DNA from: Clostridium oryzae
GTDB taxonomy: Bacteria > Bacillota > Clostridia > Clostridiales > Clostridiaceae
Reading direction: 5' to 3'
DNA length: 64,000 bases
Assembly: GCF_002029235.1 (NCBI RefSeq)
Contig: NZ_MZGV01000006.1
Coordinates: forward strand, 59,329-123,328
Part shown: positions 45,270 through 54,317 of the stretch, piece after piece
Position numbering within the stretch: position 1 is the first letter of the stretch
Layout of the letters: each line of letters starts with the position of its first letter
Notes under the pieces: generated by a model
The model's database searches: none
Told to the model about the DNA's origin: nothing
What the model saw: only the letters and a program-made list of their open reading frames with translations
Translations under genes and position numbers: made by a program

Positions 45270-45899
45270 ATGCAAGGAGAAGAAAATGATTCATTAAAGG
45301 TATCAACATACGAAAGAATACTGAAGGCAGCTGAAGATGTATTTTCAGAGAAAGGTTATGATGCTGCTGGAGTAAACGAAATAGCACGGCGTGCTGATAT
45401 AAGCAAAACCCAAATCTTTTACTATTTTAAAAACAAAAAAGATCTCTTAAATGAGCTTACTAAAAAACATATCAGCAGATGTATGAAATATAGAGGCAAA
45501 ATATGGAACAACATGGATTCAAAAACTGCTGAAGAGATGGAAAAATTTGTTCAGCTTCTAATGAACGAATTAGAAAAGGAAAAAGATATTATGAGAATAG
45601 GACTTATAGAGTCCCTTAAAAACGTTTCTGAAAATGTATCAATATTTGATTTACTAGATCCTATATTTAGTGATATATTCTCGCAAGTCAATAATAAGGA
45701 TTTAACGGAAGTTACAGAGGATAAAAACATCGAGTTCATTATGAATATGCTTTTTTTAGGCATGATTCCACTTTATACCTTCTTTATTTTGAATGATAAA
45801 TTTGCTCAATATTATAATGTTGATACAGGCAAAACAAGAGATATATTTTGTAAATTATATAAAAACATATTTATAAACAATATAATCAAAGGCAACTAA
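45270..45899 (+). CDS. TetR-family repressor of DHA2 exporter
   Basis: 209 residues. HTH at ~12-58: ERILKAAEDVFSEKGYDAAGVNEIARRADISKTQIFYYFKNKKDLLNEL. C-terminal ligand-binding region is helical with EKEKDIMRIGLIESLKN and a hydrophobic end (IEFIMNMLFLGMIPLYTFFI). GGAGG is eight bases before the ATG. Its own promoter and that of the downstream 890-residue exporter share an ACC(G/A)AC-NG-GTTGGT palindrome, making this an autoregulated drug-efflux switch. A perfect 12-bp hairpin follows the gene. Inducer unknown. Confidence 0.92.
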   Translation: MQGEENDSLKVSTYERILKAAEDVFSEKGYDAAGVNEIARRADISKTQIFYYFKNKKDLLNELTKKHISRCMKYRGKIWNNMDSKTAEEMEKFVQLLMNELEKEKDIMRIGLIESLKNVSENVSIFDLLDPIFSDIFSQVNNKDLTEVTEDKNIEFIMNMLFLGMIPLYTFFILNDKFAQYYNVDTGKTRDIFCKLYKNIFINNIIKGN

Positions 45900-45924
45900 C
45901 TTTAAAGCTGTTATTATGGCTAAA

Positions 45925-45956
45925 CATTCAGATGATACATAGTGATCATCTGAATG
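45925..45956 (+). terminator. Perfect 12-bp hairpin after TetR gene
   Basis: CATTCAGATGAT and ATCATCTGAATG with an 8-nt loop. No T-run follows, so it is a weak terminator or an mRNA-stabilising or regulatory hairpin between the two genes. Confidence 0.55.
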
Positions 45957-45977
45957 AAAATTCTATGTGCAATGCCG

Positions 45978-45991
45978 ACCAACAGGTTGGT
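45978..45991 (+). promoter_or_regulatory. Exporter operator, second copy of TetR site
   Basis: ACCAAC-AG-GTTGGT, a perfect 6-2-6 palindrome, matches the operator before the TetR gene except at two or three positions. It lies 40 bp upstream of the exporter start. Confidence 0.75.
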
Positions 45992-46031
45992 AGCTATAAC
46001 TATTACATTCAATTAAAGGAGTGATTATAAA

Positions 46032-48704
46032 ATGAATAAAAATAGAAATATCCTAGCCTTTATTGGTCTAACAATAGCTGCATTCCTCGGAACCTTAGAC
46101 AGTACTATAGTTAATATTGCTTTACCTGATATAACAAATTATTTTAACTCATCATTAAATGATAGTAGTTGGGTAAGTACAATTTATGTGCTGGCCTTAT
46201 CCGTTTTTTTAATTTCTGCTGCTAAACTCGGAGACCAATTTGGAAGAAAAAAACTCATGATTATTGGTTTAATACTATTCGGATTGAGTTCGGCTATGTG
46301 TGGTTTTTCTAACTCGCTGTTATTTCTTATAATTATAAGATTTATACAAGGCTTAAGTGGTGCAATTATCACTCCCATCGTTTTACCAATGGGGTTAGAG
46401 ATATTCGGAAAAGAAAAGCGACAATTCGTTGTAGGAGCTTCAGGAGCAATTGTGGCTCTAGCCGCAGCCAGTGGCCCACCCATTGGTGGATTACTGATAC
46501 AGTATATGAATTGGCAGGCTGTTTTCTTCGTAAATGTACCACTTTGCATATTAGCTGTTATATTAATAATCCTGTTCGCCAAGGAATCCTATGATGATAC
46601 AGTCTCGAAGAAAATTGACTGGTTAGGTATGCTGCTTATAACAATATGTCTGTTCTGTTTGGTTTTCGGACTTCTTAAGGGAAGAGAATATGGCTGGAAC
46701 TCTTTGCTTATTATATCTCTCTTCATTATGTCAGCAGTGACTTTGATACTGTTTATTTTTATAGAGCGTATCGCCCCTTCCCCAATGATAGAGCTCAGTC
46801 TTTTTAAGGAATCTACCTTTACAGCCTCCAGTATATGCTATATGATAACTGGTTTTGCTACTATGAGTCCCATACTCATATTTAATTATTTTCTTCAAGA
46901 TGTATTGAACTACAGTGCCCTTGATGCAGCTTTTATTCTTATGACAATTTCAGTTACCGCAATGATTTCAATACCAGCTGGGAGTATGCTTTCAAAGAAG
47001 GCAGGCACAAGAGTTGTGAACTTTTTAGGAATCCTCATACTGGGAGTAGGCTGCATTTTGCTTTCACGAGTTGAAATTAATACAACTAAAGTTATAATGA
47101 TATTTAACTTATTCATATGCGGAATTGGACTTGGCTTCTCATGTCAAGCTATAGCTTCATCAATTAAGTACCTGCCAGAAGATAAAAGCGGAATAGGGTC
47201 AGGAATTATTAATGCCTTTAGACAGATAGGCACATGTATTGGAATTGCATTGCTAGTAAGCCTTCTTAATTCAGGAGTTTCAGGTGCAAAAACCGACATT
47301 AAAAAATATGCTGTTGAAGATATAAAAAATCACAAAGAAATAATTACTCCAGTTAGAAGAGAGCTTATTAAAATAGTAAATAACACAGATAAAGAAAATA
47401 ACTTTTCTCAGAATTCAATAAAAAAGAAATTAGAGAAAAAACTGAAAAACAATAAATCAATGTTATTAAAAAAATCCTCCTCTACAGATAATAAAACTCT
47501 TGCTGCTTTTTATAAAGGTGCAAATTCACTAAAGAAGGGGGCAAAAAAAGCAGCTGTCGGACAGAATAATTTAAATTCTGGAATTAATCATCTAAATTCC
47601 GGGTTAGATGCTCTCTATAACGGTACTAGTTCTCTAACTGCAGGTATGAAAACTCTAAAAGACAGTCTGAAAGAAGTATCCCTTGGTTCTGATAAATTAT
47701 ATACATCAGTTTCTGATAAAAACAAAGGTTTAAATAAACTCTCCGATGGCATTCATAAATTAAATGTAGGTACTAAAGAGTTGCTTAAACAATTCGAATC
47801 AAACAGTAATTCTAAAATACCTACTTTATATGATGGAATCATGAGTCTTTCAAAGGGAGCACAGAATGCTTCAAAAGGAACTGATAATTATATCTCAGTA
47901 GTAAACAGTACTCTATATACTATTATCAGTAATGATCCTACTTCTCCTCAACTACTGACAGTTTATAAAAACAAACTTCTTAAGGCTAAAACTGAATATT
48001 CAAGTTCAAATAGCAAGAATGACAGAGCTAAACATATGAATGAAATTAGAATGCTTAGTAACCTGATAAATATCTATACTGCTGCCATTAATCCATCCGT
48101 AAATAATTCATCTGACTTCGAAGAAAAACTTATTTCTATGGGTAAAAGCAATACATCAGGAGAAAGCGTCGTATATGCAGGTTCTTCTCTATCATCTGGA
48201 ATCAATAAACTTTCTGCTTCAACAAAAAAACTGGCAGCTCAATTTAAAAAATCAGGGACTTTAAAAACTAGTATCGAACAACTAGCAAATGGTGCAAGCA
48301 AACTCGAAAGCAGCACTGGTGGAATTAATACACTGGAAACCAGTATAGGTAAACTTAACAATGCTCTTTCAAAATTCAGCAGTGGCGCCGATAGAATATA
48401 TGAAGGCACAGATAATATACACAAAGGAGCTCATAGTGCTTTAAATGGAAGCGGCAAACTTAAAAAAGGGTCAGATAAATTAGTAAGTGCTTCCGAGAAA
48501 ATTGAAAGTGGCACAGAACAGATAGTTACTGGTTTAAATATGCTGGAACAGAAAGATCTGATTGCTGATGAAGTTAATGATATTAAGAAATATAAGAATA
48601 AAGAAATTACAGCTGCCTTCGATAAAACCTTCTTTATCGCAGCAATGATTATTTTATCTATGTCAATCTTTGGTGTATTTACTGATAAAAAAGGTAGGAA
48701 GTGA
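46032..48704 (+). CDS. DHA2 (EmrB/QacA) exporter with YhgE/Pip-like insert
   Basis: 890 residues against ~480-520 for ordinary DHA2 proteins. Residues 1-425 are helices 1-13: LDSTIVNIALPDI, motif A GDQFGRKKLM, and motif C GASGAIVALAAASGPPIGG. Then ~430 residues with recurrent L-x-x-G-x-x-x-L patterns (LNSGINHLNSGLDALYNGTS, KLSDGIHKLNVGTKEL, GADRIYEGTDNIHKGAHSAL) resemble the coiled extracellular region of YhgE/Pip proteins, followed by helix 14 (FFIAAMIILSMSIFGVF). In a 14-helix topology the insert faces outside, so the exporter may carry its own surface extension. Preceded by AAAGGAG and under a TetR operator. The stop codon lies within an antisense hairpin. Confidence 0.9.
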   Translation: MNKNRNILAFIGLTIAAFLGTLDSTIVNIALPDITNYFNSSLNDSSWVSTIYVLALSVFLISAAKLGDQFGRKKLMIIGLILFGLSSAMCGFSNSLLFLIIIRFIQGLSGAIITPIVLPMGLEIFGKEKRQFVVGASGAIVALAAASGPPIGGLLIQYMNWQAVFFVNVPLCILAVILIILFAKESYDDTVSKKIDWLGMLLITICLFCLVFGLLKGREYGWNSLLIISLFIMSAVTLILFIFIERIAPSPMIELSLFKESTFTASSICYMITGFATMSPILIFNYFLQDVLNYSALDAAFILMTISVTAMISIPAGSMLSKKAGTRVVNFLGILILGVGCILLSRVEINTTKVIMIFNLFICGIGLGFSCQAIASSIKYLPEDKSGIGSGIINAFRQIGTCIGIALLVSLLNSGVSGAKTDIKKYAVEDIKNHKEIITPVRRELIKIVNNTDKENNFSQNSIKKKLEKKLKNNKSMLLKKSSSTDNKTLAAFYKGANSLKKGAKKAAVGQNNLNSGINHLNSGLDALYNGTSSLTAGMKTLKDSLKEVSLGSDKLYTSVSDKNKGLNKLSDGIHKLNVGTKELLKQFESNSNSKIPTLYDGIMSLSKGAQNASKGTDNYISVVNSTLYTIISNDPTSPQLLTVYKNKLLKAKTEYSSSNSKNDRAKHMNEIRMLSNLINIYTAAINPSVNNSSDFEEKLISMGKSNTSGESVVYAGSSLSSGINKLSASTKKLAAQFKKSGTLKTSIEQLANGASKLESSTGGINTLETSIGKLNNALSKFSSGADRIYEGTDNIHKGAHSALNGSGKLKKGSDKLVSASEKIESGTEQIVTGLNMLEQKDLIADEVNDIKKYKNKEITAAFDKTFFIAAMIILSMSIFGVFTDKKGRK

Positions 48705-48745
48705 TTTCCGTCGGCTGGAAAATGTCTCCTTCAACCACTTCCTAC
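48694..48745 (-). terminator. Long hairpin with conserved 26-nt loop, copy 2, U-tailed
   Basis: 13-bp arms (48694-48706, 48733-48745) with a G-U pair on the minus strand, then CTTTTTT. Loop 48707-48732 reads TCCGTCGGCTGG then AAAATGTCTCCTTC on the plus strand, 23 of 26 bases as in copy 1 at 36.7 kb. The element overlaps the last codons of the exporter. No minus-strand gene lies upstream, so it would end an unannotated minus-strand transcript from the 444-bp gap to 49148. Confidence 0.75.
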
Positions 48746-49148
48746 TAAAAAGAAGATTACCTTTTCATTCTACTTGGTGAAAGCACGCTTTCATGGGCCT
48801 TTTCTAAAAAGAAACGAAATTGATTCATAGGAATTCAGCACAGCTGAATTCCCACCTTCACTTTTCTCTTTACTCTTTACTCTTTAGTAGTGTATCTTGA
48901 TATTAATTAAAAGTTATCCACAATTGGCAAAAAGCATAAATTCCTAGACGCTAAAAATTGAAATGTTGTGGCACTACGGAGACTAATCCATTCATTAAAG
49001 ACTTATAACAATAATCTAAATCTATATAAAATCTTATATTTAACCAAATTTTTACCTAACGAATATGTAACTTTCCTTTATAAATTCCATCAACTGGTCG
49101 ATAATTAAATGGTACTGATACAAAATAATACTACAAGGGAGAATATTT
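48705..49148. other. Folded intergenic region with dispersed repeats
   Basis: 444 bp without a gene. From left: the conserved-loop hairpin, a GGTGAAAGC/GCTTTCA hairpin near 48778-48795 (same motif as at 1486-1510), a perfect 10-bp hairpin GGAATTCAGC/GCTGAATTCC near 48831-48853, then copy B of the ~50-bp repeat at 48910-48959, which contains TTATCCACA. The right end should hold the chemoreceptor promoter. Order and orientation of the two shared repeats match 1.48-1.80 kb. Confidence 0.6.
48910..48959. repeat. Copy B of the ~50-bp dispersed intergenic repeat
   Basis: Matches 1751-1799 at about 40 of 50 positions in the same orientation. Contains a perfect TTATCCACA, which is a DnaA-box word, but only one, so no origin function is claimed. 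Confidence 0.6.
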
Positions 49149-51110
49149 ATGAAATTAAAACAAAAGCTAATTATTATAATACTGCTAATAAGCGGTATTC
49201 CGCTCATTCTATTTTCGGTGGCTTCTAATTGGTTTTTCAGCAATCAGCTGAAGCAGACTATTAGCCAATCGAATCTAAACAAATCCAAGAATATTCAAAC
49301 TAAAATAGATGATTTAATCTCAAGTGATTTCAAGGATTTAAAGATACTGGCTAGGAATTCTGATGTTCGTGCTTTCAACAAGGCAAAAGTAGTACAATTA
49401 CTGACAGAAACTAAAGCTCTTCACCCTGAGCTTACAGTCACTTTAGATGATGCAAAAGGCCAGCCATTTGCAAGAGATACTACAGAAACTCTGCCAAATA
49501 TAAGTGACCGTCCCTACTTCCAGCAAGCTATAAAAGGCAATGACGAGGTTATATCAAATGTACTAATCAGCAAAGCTAATAAGCACTTGATTATTAACAT
49601 AGCTACACCAGTAAGAGATAAAGACGGAGGCAGTATTATAGGTGTAGTCCACGCAAGCATGGAACTTGCGAAAATAAGTAATTTAACTAAGGAATTATCG
49701 GATAAAACTACTACCGTCTATATAACTGATAAAGACGGAAAAATCATAGCACACCCTAATGTTAAATATGTTACGCAAAGAAAAGACTTAAGTAAATTAT
49801 CAAATATCAAGAGTGGTTTATCGGGTAAAAACTCTTCTGGAGTAGTAACTAATTATGCAGGCCAAAAAGTATTTGGATCTTATGCGTACCAAAGTAAAAC
49901 TAGATGGCTTATTTGCACAGATACAATATACTCATCAGCCATGGCTAAGGCTACTGCACTAACTGCTACATTATCTGTTGCTACAGTCATGGTATTAATT
50001 GTTATAGCTCTAACTGCTTATTTCTTATCAGTTAGAATAGCTAAGCCATTAGTAAAATTAAGCAACGCAGCTAATCAAATTGCTGGCGGAAATTTAAATG
50101 TTTCTGATATAAGCATAAAATCTAAAGATGAAATAGGAAACTTGGCTAAAGCCTTTTCTATTATGACAACTAATTTAAAGAGTATTGTTAAGAAGATTAA
50201 AGATACTTCTAATGCAATTTCGGCAGGTTCAAAAGAACTAACTAATTCTACATCTGAAAATACAAAAGCATTAAGTGATGTTGTGTTAACCATAAATGAA
50301 ATAGCTGAAGGTAACAGTAAACAAAGTGATATGATTACTAACACAAATGATGCTATACAAAATATCGCATCTTTAATTAACGATGTAAACTCCTCTACAG
50401 AAATTGGAGCTAATAAATCTGTTGAATCCTTAAAGCTGGTGGAAGAAGGTCAAAATTCTCTTAAACAACAGGTTGAGAGAATGCAGGAAAGCGATGTAAC
50501 TACTAAAGAAATCAGCGCAGCAATAAGTGAATTAGATGATATGGCAGTAAGAATAAAAGATTTCATTGAAGTAATAAACAGCATAGCTGAACAGACTAAT
50601 TTACTAGCATTAAATGCTTCTATTGAAGCAGCAAGGGCAGGTGAACAGGGCAAAGGCTTTGCAGTAGTTGCTGATGAAATACGAGTTCTATCCGAAAATT
50701 CTGCTAAGGCCGTAAATCAAATTGGAGCTATCATAGAAGATATTAATAATAAGACCAGAGTAGCTACAGAAAAAGCTGAAAATGTTACACTGGCTATGCA
50801 GGCACAAAAGGATGCATTAAGTATTACGCAAACCACCTTCCATAAAATTAAAGATTCCGCTAGTAACATTGCAGAACAATCCCAAAACATAGCAACTATG
50901 CTGGGAAAAATAAAAGACAATACGGAAATTGTTGTAGCAAAAGCTCAAGATATGTCTGCTGTAACAGAAGAATCTTCAGCCAGCATGCAAGAAATATCTG
51001 CTTCATCCGAAGAACAGCTTGCATCACTTGAGACAATTACAGAGTTCACTAAAACATTTTCTGATATGGCTCAATCACTTATGGCTGAAGTTGATACGTT
51101 TAAGCTTTAA
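49149..51110 (+). CDS. Methyl-accepting chemotaxis protein (dCache type)
   Basis: 653 residues. TM1 near 7-28, a ~240-residue extracellular dCache domain ([64 protein letters not shown]), TM2 near 275-300 ([20 protein letters not shown]), HAMP, and a full signalling domain with the tip [33 protein letters not shown] region near residues 480-510 (first bases read [10 protein letters not shown]). Senses an extracellular small molecule and acts on CheA. In contrast to the wrecked receptor at 27 kb, this one is complete. AAGGGAG precedes the ATG. Confidence 0.93.
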   Translation: MKLKQKLIIIILLISGIPLILFSVASNWFFSNQLKQTISQSNLNKSKNIQTKIDDLISSDFKDLKILARNSDVRAFNKAKVVQLLTETKALHPELTVTLDDAKGQPFARDTTETLPNISDRPYFQQAIKGNDEVISNVLISKANKHLIINIATPVRDKDGGSIIGVVHASMELAKISNLTKELSDKTTTVYITDKDGKIIAHPNVKYVTQRKDLSKLSNIKSGLSGKNSSGVVTNYAGQKVFGSYAYQSKTRWLICTDTIYSSAMAKATALTATLSVATVMVLIVIALTAYFLSVRIAKPLVKLSNAANQIAGGNLNVSDISIKSKDEIGNLAKAFSIMTTNLKSIVKKIKDTSNAISAGSKELTNSTSENTKALSDVVLTINEIAEGNSKQSDMITNTNDAIQNIASLINDVNSSTEIGANKSVESLKLVEEGQNSLKQQVERMQESDVTTKEISAAISELDDMAVRIKDFIEVINSIAEQTNLLALNASIEAARAGEQGKGFAVVADEIRVLSENSAKAVNQIGAIIEDINNKTRVATEKAENVTLAMQAQKDALSITQTTFHKIKDSASNIAEQSQNIATMLGKIKDNTEIVVAKAQDMSAVTEESSASMQEISASSEEQLASLETITEFTKTFSDMAQSLMAEVDTFKL

Positions 51111-51181
51111 ACTTGTACATATATTATAAAAACTTTTCATATTAGCCATTACCGCGAATATAATATAAAAAGGTATAATGT

Positions 51182-51220
51182 AAAGCCGTGCAAACAAAAA
51201 TACAGTGCACGGCTTTTTTT
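51182..51220 (+). terminator. Strong terminator of chemoreceptor gene
   Basis: AAAGCCGTGC and GCACGGCTTT (10 bp, perfect), followed by a T-run. Could also serve the convergent lysozyme gene ending at 51281. Confidence 0.9.
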
Positions 51221-51280
51221 ATCATTATTATGCTTATATGACTTGCAATTAAAATTATTAGCCGGAAATGATTCCTGCAG

Positions 51281-53926
51281 CTAAAATCCATTTAAATGCG
51301 CAGCTTTTATTTTAGATGTATAGTCAACATATGAAATATCCATATCTACTCTTCCGCTTATTCCTTTCACACTGCCAGCATCACTATATTGCCATATTCC
51401 TACAGGACCATCATAGGAAATTGAAGACGTCCATTGGGCAAGCCAGTGATCATAAGGTTTAAGTCTTGTGTCATCAAGTTTTGAAGTGAACCAATTCTTA
51501 TTTGCATATATCATAGGATAATATCCAGCTTGCGTGAGTTTTTTTAAATACACAAGCACTATATCTGTTAATGTCTTTCTGCTGATACTACTCATGGATG
51601 CATCCTCCATGTCTATGCATACAGGATATTCAAACTGTTTTCCTTGCAGCTGTTTCATAAAGTTATTTACTTCTACAGCAGCTTTAGCTGTTGTTGTTGC
51701 ATAACTATAATGATATGCTCCAACTGCTATTCCATTAGCTTTTGCACCAGCATAGTTAACTTCAAACATTGGATCTGCACTTTTGCTTCCATAAGATGAT
51801 CTTATCATAGCAAACTTGACTCCAGAACTTTTCACTGCTGACCAGTTTATGTTTTCTTGCCACCTAGAAACGTCAATTCCTTTAATTTTAGTATCACTGC
51901 TGTTATCACTTACAGTCACACTGCAGCTAGCTTTTTTCTCTCCATCAACAGTTATTACAGTTATAACAGCAGTTCCTGCCCCAACCGCTGTTATATTCCC
52001 GTCATCATCGACTGTCACTACGGAATCATCTGAAGAACTCCATGTAACAGCTTGATTTGATGCATTTTGAGGAGTTATAGAAACTATTAACGTGTCAGTA
52101 TTCCCTACAGTCAAGGTATCTTTACTCTTATTTAAGCTTACAGCAGTTACATTAACTACCGCTGCAACACAGCTTACTACAGTAGTAAAATCACTATATA
52201 TCTTACTGCCTCCAACAGCTGCACAAGCCCTTACTTTATAATAATATGTTCCACCTGTTTCAAGTCCTATATCCATGCAGGCAGAAGATGATGAAGTTGA
52301 TATCAAGTTGTATGGTCCTTCACTAGCTTCAGCTTTGTATACTTCATATTCTACCGCTCCGCCTAAAGCATTCCAGCTGACAGTAATACTGTTCTCAGAT
52401 GATGCTTCCGCTTTTATATTCTTTGGAATATACAATTGAGGTTTTGAATTTACTACAGAGGAAAAACCACTATATACTTTACCGCTGCCAACAGTTCTAA
52501 ATGCCCTTATTTTATAATAATAGCTTGTCCCTGTTTTTAAACCTGAATCTCTATAGGTCTTAGCATTAATTGAAGTTATTAATTGGTATTCTTCATTATT
52601 CGATTCAGATCTGTAGATTTCATAACCACTTGCACCTGATACTTTTTTCCAGCTTACGTTAACACTGTCAAAGGAATATACCGATGCCTTTACAGATTTC
52701 GGTACAGACAGTATAAGCTTCGCACTCCTAATAGGTGAAAAATCACTATATGTCGTATTTCCGTCTAATATTCCATATGCTCTTATCTTATAATAATAAC
52801 TTTTGCCGACTGTAAGTTTAGTATTGCTATAGCTTGTTGTAGAAACTGTTGCAACTAAAGAATAGTTTCCTTCCTTAGAAGCAGCTCTGTAAATCTGATA
52901 GCCATTTGCACCTGTCACCTTGCTCCAGCTGAGTTTAATAGTATCATAAGAAGATGCTTGAGCTTTAAGTGAAGTTGGTGCAAGAAGCATTAATTGAGAA
53001 TTTTCTACTGATGAAAAAGCACTATATACCTTGCTGTATCCAATCGTACTATATGCTCTTACCTTATAGTAATAAACCTTTCCTGGTGCTAGTCCTGTAT
53101 CTTTATAGCTGCTAGAAGATGTTGTTGTTATTAAACTATAGCTTCCATTTTGTGAAATTGACCTGTAGAGCTCATATCCTGTGGCCCCAGGCACCTCACT
53201 CCAGCTTACGTTAGCACTGCTATATGATAGAGAAACTACCTCAAGAGAACTAGGTGCAGCTAAGGTCGTTTTACAAACTGCTGCAGTTGAATAATCACTA
53301 TAAACTCTACTATTTCCTTTAGTTATGTACGCTCTTACTTTATAATAATAATTCACTCCTGGAATAAGACCAGTAATGGTCGAAGTATGTTCTGTAGTCG
53401 TTTTTATTAATTTATACGCACCTTCACTTGAAGTCGCCTGATATAATATGTAGCCGCTTGCACCCTGAACTTTCTCCCAGCTCATAGTAACGCCAGTATT
53501 CGATGTTTGTATAACTTTTACTGAAATCGGTGCAGCAAGAATAGGTTTTCCACATCCTATTGAAGAATATGTGCCATATATCTTCTTCTTGCCTAAGATT
53601 TTATATGCTCTTATTTTATAGTAATAAGTTTTGCCAGTACTAAGTCCTGACACTATGTAACTATTTGCTGCAGTAGATTTGATTAACTTATATTTTCCAT
53701 TACTGGAAGTAGCCATATACAAGCTGTATCCACTTACACCTTGAACCTCTCTCCAGCTTACAATAACACTATTATATGATACTGATGCAACCTTTATTTC
53801 AATTGGTATGCTAATCTTTTTAACTGCCGCATTTGCAGTTTGCGGAATTTGAATTATACTTACCAAAAACGCAATTAAAATAATTATCGAACTTATTTTT
53901 CTAATTTTTCCTTTTTGTGCTTCCAA
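51281..53926 (-). CDS. Secreted GH25 lysozyme with six FN3 repeats and a Big2 domain
   Basis: 881 residues. Signal peptide (basic start, SSIIILIAFLVSIIQIP, cleavage around ANA), six FN3 modules of ~90 residues (each with VSW, GYxxYR and YYYKIRAY-like motifs), one Big2 domain (AVSLNKSKDTLTVGNTDTL), and a C-terminal GH25 muramidase: IKGIDVSRWQ (catalytic Asp), AMIRSSYGS, GAYHYSYA, YPVCIDMED and GIWQYSDAG, all intact. It cleaves peptidoglycan outside the cell, for growth, release or killing of rivals. The TTG at 53926 is chosen for its AGGGAGG site; upstream in-frame starts lack one. No LysM, SH3 or choline repeat is seen, so the FN3 stalk may provide binding. Confidence 0.9.
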   Translation of the reverse strand: MEAQKGKIRKISSIIILIAFLVSIIQIPQTANAAVKKISIPIEIKVASVSYNSVIVSWREVQGVSGYSLYMATSSNGKYKLIKSTAANSYIVSGLSTGKTYYYKIRAYKILGKKKIYGTYSSIGCGKPILAAPISVKVIQTSNTGVTMSWEKVQGASGYILYQATSSEGAYKLIKTTTEHTSTITGLIPGVNYYYKVRAYITKGNSRVYSDYSTAAVCKTTLAAPSSLEVVSLSYSSANVSWSEVPGATGYELYRSISQNGSYSLITTTSSSSYKDTGLAPGKVYYYKVRAYSTIGYSKVYSAFSSVENSQLMLLAPTSLKAQASSYDTIKLSWSKVTGANGYQIYRAASKEGNYSLVATVSTTSYSNTKLTVGKSYYYKIRAYGILDGNTTYSDFSPIRSAKLILSVPKSVKASVYSFDSVNVSWKKVSGASGYEIYRSESNNEEYQLITSINAKTYRDSGLKTGTSYYYKIRAFRTVGSGKVYSGFSSVVNSKPQLYIPKNIKAEASSENSITVSWNALGGAVEYEVYKAEASEGPYNLISTSSSSACMDIGLETGGTYYYKVRACAAVGGSKIYSDFTTVVSCVAAVVNVTAVSLNKSKDTLTVGNTDTLIVSITPQNASNQAVTWSSSDDSVVTVDDDGNITAVGAGTAVITVITVDGEKKASCSVTVSDNSSDTKIKGIDVSRWQENINWSAVKSSGVKFAMIRSSYGSKSADPMFEVNYAGAKANGIAVGAYHYSYATTTAKAAVEVNNFMKQLQGKQFEYPVCIDMEDASMSSISRKTLTDIVLVYLKKLTQAGYYPMIYANKNWFTSKLDDTRLKPYDHWLAQWTSSISYDGPVGIWQYSDAGSVKGISGRVDMDISYVDYTSKIKAAHLNGF

Positions 53927-54317
53927 AACATCCTCCCTAATCAACATTTCATAATAAATTTTATAAATAAGTTTAGCCAATGCAAGCTATACCTAAATAG
54001 GACAATGCTTGTCCTATTCATAAAAAACCATCTGCTGCTTTATCTTTTCACATAAAAATAACAAACTTTCTTCATCCTCACCTTTCTTCATATATCCCAA
54101 TTTTCATACATCTTCCAACTCTTCACTCTATAATACGATATTCTTATCGTTCAAGTTCTCATTTTGGAAAACATTTCTTACACAATATTATCTAGAGTCT
54201 CTTTAGTATTGCCTTAATAATGTAAAGGGCTATAATATTATGTGTGATAAAAAAATACTATTTTTATTGAAATGATACTTTTGCATTATGGACATTTTTA
54301 ACAAGGGGGATAAAGTT
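53927..54317 (+). promoter_or_regulatory. Promoter region of EamA gene
   Basis: About 390 bp without a gene. A promoter TTGCCT (54209-54214), 16-bp spacer, TATAAT (54231-54236) lies ~80 bp before the TTG start. Sequence around it parallels 25960-26075, so the promoter was duplicated with the gene. The left part should hold the lysozyme promoter on the minus strand; nothing else is recognised. Confidence 0.55.

Noticed and set aside
48912..48922. Single TTATCCACA as a replication origin hint
   Set aside because: Only one perfect box, no cluster, no dnaA/dnaN neighbour and no AT-rich unwinding region pattern.
49052..49243. 63-codon minus-strand ORF before the chemoreceptor
   Set aside because: Overlaps the chemoreceptor start, lacks an RBS and has no family resemblance.
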